Below are positions 21,086-26,678 of a stretch of 26,678 nt of DNA, in pieces (position 1 is the stretch's first letter; every line of letters begins with the position of its first letter). The DNA is from Glomus cerebriforme (lineage: Eukaryota; Glomeromycota; Glomeromycetes; Glomerales; Glomeraceae). The notes under the pieces were generated by a model, which worked only from the letters and a program-made list of their open reading frames with translations, did no database searches and had not been told where the DNA came from. The DNA is taken from the NCBI GenBank assembly GCA_003550305.1, contig QKYT01000002.1, positions 148,113-174,790 of the forward strand, read 5' to 3'. Both the position numbers and the translations under genes were made by a program.

Positions 21086-22179
21086 CAGAGAGCGATCAAT
21101 GTTATATAGATATTTAAAGATATTTTGGTATCTATTGATTAAAATTCCATGATTTTATATTCATTAGATTTATCTTATTGAGAGGATTCAAATGATAATA
21201 AAATCATCTTTGTATGATCAATATCCAATGTACAATTACGCTTTAAAAATTTAGATGTTTTCTGCGATATTTTTGGATCCAATGGTTAATTTTTATAATA
21301 TTTAGCTCATTGTATTCATCTCATTGAGATAATTCAAATGATGATAAATACATATTGATCAGATTAATAATGACTGAACTATGCCATTTTTTTAAAATTT
21401 TTAACTATTTATTATGCTACACTGGTCAAAAACTGATCTATCTTACAGATATTTTACAGATATTTTATAAATATCGGGTACCCAAAATGCAGAAAATCTG
21501 CTATACATCGGGTACCCAAAATGCAGAAAATCTGCTATACATCGGGTACCCAATATGTATACTATAGAATTAAAAAATACAATTTATTAATTATCTCGCT
21601 ATCCAGTGATCATAAAAAGATGAAATATAGCTCATTCGATTCGCCTTATTGAGACGTATCGAATGGTACTAATATCGCATTTCTAGGTGCAATAGATATC
21701 GAGATATTGCATTTTTTGTTTATTTTTTTATAATTTATCAAATATCTCAGCATCTATCATACCTAGAAATGCGAAATTANTACCATTCAATACGTCTCAG
21801 TGAGGCGAATCGAATGAGCTATATTTCATCTTTTTATGATCACTGGATAGAGAGATAATTAATAAATTGTATTTTTTAATTCTATANTATACATATTGGN
21901 TACCCGATGTATAGCAGATTTTCTGCATTTTGGGTACCTGATATTTATAAGATATCTGTAAGATATCTGTAAGATAGATCAGTTTTTGACCAGTGCTAGT
22001 TGTACAAATCAGAATTTTTGTAATGAGCATTCTCATACTTGCAAAAAATTCTGAAAAATAAAGTTTATTTATTATGACTGTAAGTATAGAATAATACATT
22101 AAATTATATTACATTAATATATAATGATCAGCATAATTTGGGTAGAATAAAGTATCCATATAATATTGATCACTCTCTG
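21086..22179. mobile_element. Mariner/Tc1-like non-autonomous element with TA target duplication
   Basis: Inverted ends start CAGAGAGCGATCAATG at 21086 and, on the other strand, CAGAGAGTGATCAATA at 22179; 24 of the first 27 bases agree. Both ends are bordered by TA (21084-21085 and 22180-22181), which is the target site of Tc1/mariner elements. The interior encodes nothing recognisable, and about half of it is occupied by a separate fold-back element. It is a decayed, non-autonomous copy. Confidence 0.6.
21420..21995. mobile_element. 576-bp fold-back element (CACTA-type ends) with 3-bp target duplication
   Basis: Nearly the whole element is one long inverted repeat. The left end CACTGGTCAAAAACTGATC at 21420 is mirrored by its complement ending at 21995. 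Shared arm landmarks are ATCGGGTACCCAAAATGC, GTATACTATAGAATT, ATCCAGTGATCATAAAAAG and CTCATTCGATTCGCC; the turn lies near 21690-21760. CTA precedes the left end (21417-21419) and follows the right end (21996-21998). A CACTG start plus 3-bp duplication fits CACTA/EnSpm-type elements; a Harbinger relative is the alternative. The left arm carries a 34-bp unit twice (21473-21506, 21507-21540), the right arm once. The Ns at 21780, 21887 and 21900 lie in the right arm. Confidence 0.75.
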
Positions 22180-22374
22180 TATATGATAATTTTTTATTTC
22201 AATCCATTTTGTATGTAAAATAATAAACTTGGTAAATACTTCACAATTTATTATTTAATTGTCGATCCGCATGTGATCAATAGAACAGATATAGTAAATT
22301 GTGACATTATGTTCAATAATAAAAAAAACTTGTCCTGAAATCTCTTTTTCCCCTTAATAAATAAATGTCAAAAT

Positions 22375-23457
22375 TAGTGCTCCAAACAGATCGGTTCAGA
22401 TTGGATTTGATTTAAATCTGATCTGATCTGAATCCAGTCTGAAACAGATCTGAACTGATCTGAATCTGACTAGATCTGATCTGAACCGATCTGAAACTGA
22501 TTCAGATTTGAATCTAATTAATCTGAAACTGAACTGAACTGAAACTGATTCAGATCTAAAACTGAACTGATCTGAACATAAAGGAAAGTTAATTACTTTC
22601 CTTAATAATTAATAAAGTAAAAAAAATGAACTTACATTCGTCCAAAATTCCAGTCATTCGGCTTCGTCCATTCATTTGGTTTTCTAAAAAAAAGAGAAGG
22701 GAAACGTTAATTACATTCCCTGAAAGTAAAAAAATGAAAGAAATGAACGAACTAACCTCTTAGTTCGTTCATTTAAGTTCCGTTCATTCGGCTTCATCCA
22801 TTCATCTGGTTTCCTAAAAATAAAGAAAGGAGATGTTAATTACATTCTCTGAAAGTAAAAAAAAATAAAAGAAATGAGCAAACTAACCACTTTGTTCATT
22901 CGTTCAAGTTCCATTCATTCAGCTTCGTCCATTCGTCCAGTTTCTTAAAAATAAGAGAAGAGAGACATTAATTATGTTCCTTGAAAGTAAAAAAATGAAA
23001 AGAAATGAACAAACTAACCTCTTAGTTCGTTCGTTCAAGTTCCATTCATTCGGCTTTGTCCATTCGTCTGGTTTCCTAAAAAAAAAGAGAAAAGGGAACG
23101 TTAATTACTTTTCCTAAAAAAAATAAAGTAAAAAAAGAACGAACTCACCTTTAGTTCATTCAGGAACTGTTCATTCGGTCATTCAGGTTCCATCTCTAAA
23201 GTCTCTAAAAAAAAAAATAAAAATAAAAAAAATAAAATTTTTTTTTATTTATCATATTTAATATATGAAGATTCGAATCTGATCAGATCGGATCCAGATT
23301 TTTTTGTACCATAATCTGATCTGATCAGATCAGATTCAGATCAGATTTATTTGCTTTCAGATCAGATCCACGGATCTTAAATTTGCAAAACCAATCTGAA
23401 TCTGTTTCGGATCAAATCTGCGGATTCAGATCGGATCAGATTTTTTTAGAAGCACTA
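22375..23457. mobile_element. 1083-bp hAT-like non-autonomous element with perfect 8-bp target duplication
   Basis: The ends TAGTGCT (22375) and AGCACTA (ending 23457) are inverted, and GTCAAAAT flanks both sides exactly (22367-22374 and 23458-23465). An 8-bp duplication with a TAGTG-type terminus is the signature of hAT elements. Subterminal zones of about 200 bp on each side consist of dense GATCTGA-type words (22385-22580 and 23270-23450), as expected for hAT transposase binding sites. The centre is a five-unit tandem array. No transposase is encoded. There is no N inside, unlike the flanking repeats, suggesting the insertion is specific to this copy and fairly recent. Confidence 0.75.
22588..23215. 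repeat. Five-unit tandem array with two palindromes per unit
   Basis: Units start at 22588, 22706, 22835, 22967 and 23100 (lengths 118, 129, 132, 133 and a shorter last one). Each opens with GTTAATTAC(A/T)TTCC and contains a CATTCGGCTTCGTCCATTCG-type segment. Complementary words pair within units: AATGAACGAACTAA with TTAGTTCGTTCATT around a CCTC loop near 22745-22780 gives a 15-bp stem, and AAGGAAAGT with ACTTTCCTT gives another at 22581-22603. Units decay toward the right end. Confidence 0.7.
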
Positions 23458-23480
23458 GTCAAAATTCCATATTATTTCAG

Positions 23481-26280
23481 GAAAACTTGTTACAACTGGC
23501 AGTATTATGCCAGAACTTCATTATGATCCATATTTACACGACTGATGAGTTTTTTCTAAAGAAAAAACTCAAGACTATCCTATTCCTTTACNTTTAGGAC
23601 TTGAGGTTATGATTCAACTTAATAACAACCCATTTATTATTNGCATAGTTCGTAATNTTCATAGTTNTTTACAACCTGGCTATATTTGTGAGGGAAAAGG
23701 ACAAAGTAGTGGTATTAATACAAGCGCCTCTGCAGCTATTACTTCTGTTTATCAATCTGTTTTCGGCAGCAAAACAAAATATGCAGGACTCTCTTATTTA
23801 GGTATAGACCAACCTGAAACAGCTCAAAAATTATTGGAAGGAATTTCATTTTTCCCTTTTATTGTTGAATTAGAAAATATTACAGTTTTTGTTAGTTGTC
23901 TCGGTAAAATTACAATATCAAACTCAAATAAAGTTGGTCATAATTATGCAGCATCATTATTTCATAAATACAGAAGGATACAATCAGTTTTTTATCAACA
24001 TAACAGTCAAATTATTGCTGAATACAAAGATATTTCACCAAATGCTGTTTGGAATAAAACAGGAGTTTTGACATCTATTCTAGGTGACACTTTATTTGTT
24101 ATAAATTATCCTATAATTTTAAATAAAATGAATCAAGCACACCAAAATCTTTATTCATACCAGTTGCCTAATAAATGCATACCTGCAGATTGGAATAATA
24201 ATATAATTATGGAAAATTTATATGAGTTGTATTTAAAAAGAAATATTAGAAGATCAGTTNAATGACGCCAAATATTTCAAAATTGGATACAACAAAAAAG
24301 TAGCATTATTGAAATATATGCTCATCTCAGCAAAATATATGATGTGGATTATGAATTTTAGGAAAAAGAGTTGCAGGCGTGGCATATAATGCTTCNTGCT
24401 ACAGGATGCACAGATATTACTCCATATAATAAGGATATTTCTTGTGTAAGTACTATAAATGCATNTTTGGTGTTATTTGATATTAAAAAAAAATTGTAAA
24501 ATTAATAATACTTTATATTTATAGAATAAGTTTTGGATAAATGCATCTGAACCTGAAAAAAAATTGTGAAACAATTGCCAAATTATATGCAGATGGACTT
24601 TTGAATGTAACTTCTTCAACTCGCACATTTTGGAATTATTTTCGTGATAACTATAATGCAAATTCTAAAGGAATAGATGGAAAAACACGGATATTATCAA
24701 TAATTGCAGAAAAATTTACCTATAGGGAAATAGTTGAAAAATTGGAGGTAATGTAAGATTTTTGGTACATTATAAAAATATGGTGCTGGCAGTATATACT
24801 AACAATTTTATTACTTATTATATCTTATCAGGTTTCACCTAATTCAATTAATATAGCACGAAAACATTCCAGAATTAATGGACCTGGATGTCCTGCGCTG
24901 GAAAAACCAGTTATTGTTCGCTCAAAGATGTCTGAAGTTAAAGAAAAAGAATTCCAATTATTTTTTGCAGATAAAGCAAACGTAAATATGAGTTCTTATA
25001 AAATAGATGCAAAAACACAATTACCAGTACTTTACCTAAAAGATCAAAAAAGTGCTCTTTGGGAAAANTTTTCTGCCACCTATCCTGATGGAATGAAGCA
25101 TATTTCTTTTATATCTCGCTTGCAAAACAGTCACTTTAAATATAGAGAAGATTTGGGAGAGCTATGTATAACATGTAATAATTATGGTTATCAACCTTTT
25201 GAAGATTTGATTGAATTAATAACTATAAATTTTTCCAATAAAATTCAAAGGGTTAGTATTGATTGAATTTTTATTATTTTTCATTAATCTAATTATACTT
25301 ACCTNTATGCATAATTTCCTTTATAGAATCAGTTAATTCATGAATTAGAATATTTGCGGTGCTATTTAAAGTGAAATTATGAGAAAGAATTATCTATAAA
25401 CGAAAATGGTACAACTGATTATACAGATTGTATTAATCATTATTTATTGTTTGCATTTGGAGAATGCATGCAACAACATTTCTCACAGTGCCAAAAGTGT
25501 GATAAATTTTTTACTATATTTAAGGATCTTACTGACCAACTTGATGCTATTCATCATCCCAAACTCTTAGAATATTAAGAGCAACTGATATGCTATTTAG
25601 CATATCAAACTCGTAAAGCATATTTAAATGCTCAATTTAATTCTATTTTATGCGAGTTAGATAATAATGGAGCTATTATTGTAGTAGATTACAAAATGCA
25701 AATTTTACCTGCAATAGCTTGAAAATTCTTTGAAAAGCGTAGGTGGACCCTTCATACAACTCTAGTTTTTCAAAAAATTAAAGATAATTATAAAGAATTA
25801 GATGTTCAAGCTTATAATCACTGGAGTTTTGACACCAAGCAAAATGCCTAGTTTACAGCATTATGTTTTGAATCAGTGTTTACAACAATGGATCCTAAAC
25901 CTCTTTGGATTAAAATTATCTCAGATAATGGGGAGCATTATCACAATTCAGAATTAATGACAATTATAAGTCATTGGTATAACTGATATAACATAGAAGT
26001 CCGTGGATGGATTTTTCTTGAACCAGGAGANGCAAAGANAACTGTTGANTNCCATCATGCAANGGTAAATAGATATTTGTTTGATTTTTTTAAACTTTTT
26101 CTAATTTTAAGTTGAATAATTATAGATTGCACATGCCATTAAAAAGTATATTAGGATTGGATATGATCTTACTGAAGGGAAAAATATTAAAACAGCACTT
26201 CAAGGTCTAAGCAGAATATTGGTATTACATATAGAACCAAATCAAAATTTTGAGACATTAGCAGATCAAGAAAATTCAGG
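23481..26280 (+). pseudogene. Decayed, intron-containing DDE transposase gene (unclassified, possible FYRC-type segment)
   Basis: Coding blocks run through 23481-24445, 24525-24747, 24832-25251, 25327-26064 and 26126-26280, joined by four introns of 61-84 nt with normal splice ends. The first block carries CEGKGQSSGINTSASAA and a segment ending ISPNAVWNKTG that hints at an FY-rich (FYRC) domain; this is tentative. Later blocks include YREDLGELCITCNNYGY with a CxxC pair, a C-rich ECMQQHFSQCQKCDKFF, and a probable catalytic core: Asp in VVDYKM (25687), Asp in ISDNGEHYHN (25924) and Glu in FLEPGE (26020-26031), followed by HHA. Nine in-frame stops (23543, 23546, 24263, 24359, 25372, 25576, 25720, 25849, 25984) and one extra A in an A8 run at 24556-24563 break it. 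The 5' end is uncertain because a hAT-like element lies just upstream, and the 3' end is missing. Confidence 0.65.
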
Positions 26281-26302
26281 GTGAGTGTATTTTTATTAAA
26301 AT

Positions 26303-26446
26303 AATAGATTTATTAGAACAATAGATTATAAAATAATAGATTATTGAATGAAAAATAGATTGTAGAATGAAAAATAGATTGTAGGATGAAAATAAACTGT
26401 AGCACAAAAAATAGACTATAGAACGAAAAATAGAATTGTAGAATGA
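26303..26446. repeat. 19-bp minisatellite, about 8 units
   Basis: Units of the form AATAGATTGTAGAATGAAA repeat about eight times with point changes, the outer units being shorter or diverged. The array directly follows the last recognisable transposase exon and precedes a fold-back element. Confidence 0.65.
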
Positions 26447-26456
26447 TACGTACTTA

Positions 26457-26678
26457 GACTGGTCAAAAACTGATCTATTTTACAGATATCTTACAGATAT
26501 CTTATAAATATCGGGTANCCAAAATGNNNAAANTCTGCNATANATCGGGTACCCAATATGTATACTATAGAATTAAAAAATACAATTTATTAATTATCTC
26601 GCTATCCAGTGATCATAAAATGATGAAATATAGCTCATTCGATTCGCCTCACTGAGACGTATCGAATGGTACTAATTT
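26457..26678. mobile_element. Second copy of the fold-back element, left arm only, cut by the window edge
   Basis: From GACTGGTCAAAAACTGATC at 26457 the sequence follows the left arm of the element at 21420 almost base for base to the window end. The first base is G instead of C. The GGTACCC unit is present with many Ns (26518, 26527-26529, 26533, 26539, 26543). The 'CGCCTCACTGAGACG' version here matches the right arm of the first copy better than its left arm. The preceding TTA may be its target duplication. Confidence 0.7.

Noticed and set aside
21355..22099. Open frames on both strands in the fold-back element
   Set aside because: Mirror-image frames generated by the palindrome; they encode the same repeat words and no domain.
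22588..23215. CRISPR-like array
   Set aside because: Units of about 130 bp are repeated over their full length with no unique spacers, in a eukaryotic setting and within a defined transposon.
1..26678. tRNA or rRNA genes
   Set aside because: Scanning by eye for T-loop GGTTCGAATC-type boxes and paired acceptor stems on both strands gave no candidate worth reporting; a covariance-model search would be decisive.

Overview
The window looks like a fungal nuclear contig, most likely from an arbuscular mycorrhizal fungus (Glomeromycotina, Rhizophagus-like). The base composition is very AT-rich. Genes are cut by many 50-110 nt introns with GT...AG ends. The first gene has the helical-bundle / kinase / Sel1 layout expanded in that lineage, and the right part is a nest of transposable elements. 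The taxon is inferred from style and remembered families, not from a search.

The left 14.8 kb is gene-dense, with seven spliced genes, four on the minus strand. In order: an MLKL-like pseudokinase (minus, runs off the left edge); alpha-methylacyl-CoA racemase (plus); mitochondrial tryptophanyl-tRNA synthetase (minus); an RPRD/Rtt103-like CID protein (minus) placed head to head with tyrosyl-DNA phosphodiesterase 1 (plus); the small ubiquitin-like protein Hub1/UBL5 (minus, four short exons); a secreted-type single-pass membrane protein (minus); and a protein whose N-terminus resembles the meiotic crossover factor REDIC1 (plus). All exon models were built by hand from reading frame, splice sites and family motifs, and every junction keeps frame.

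From 14.8 to 21.0 kb I see no intact gene. This stretch holds an AGCT-rich block flanked by an 8-bp repeat, a decayed minus-strand retroelement-type ORF, a T-rich degenerate repeat block followed by an A-rich minisatellite of about 100-bp units, and small hairpins.

From 21.0 kb to the end lies a nested transposon landscape. A mariner-like element with TA target sites (21086-22179) encloses a 576-bp fold-back element with 3-bp target duplication. Next comes a 1083-bp hAT-like element with a perfect 8-bp target duplication and a palindrome-rich five-unit internal array. It sits just upstream of the first recognisable exon of a decayed, intron-containing DDE transposase gene (23481-26280). A 19-bp minisatellite and a second copy of the fold-back element close the window. 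Isolated N bases occur only between 21780 and 26543, as expected if repeated copies were merged in the assembly.

The host genes do not form an operon-like pathway; they are ordinary eukaryotic neighbours serving lipid metabolism, mitochondrial translation, transcription termination, DNA repair, splicing and possibly meiosis. The most interesting single locus is the pseudokinase, whose layout parallels animal and plant necroptosis executors. The most interesting structural region is the set of three nested or adjacent non-autonomous elements around a degraded transposase.
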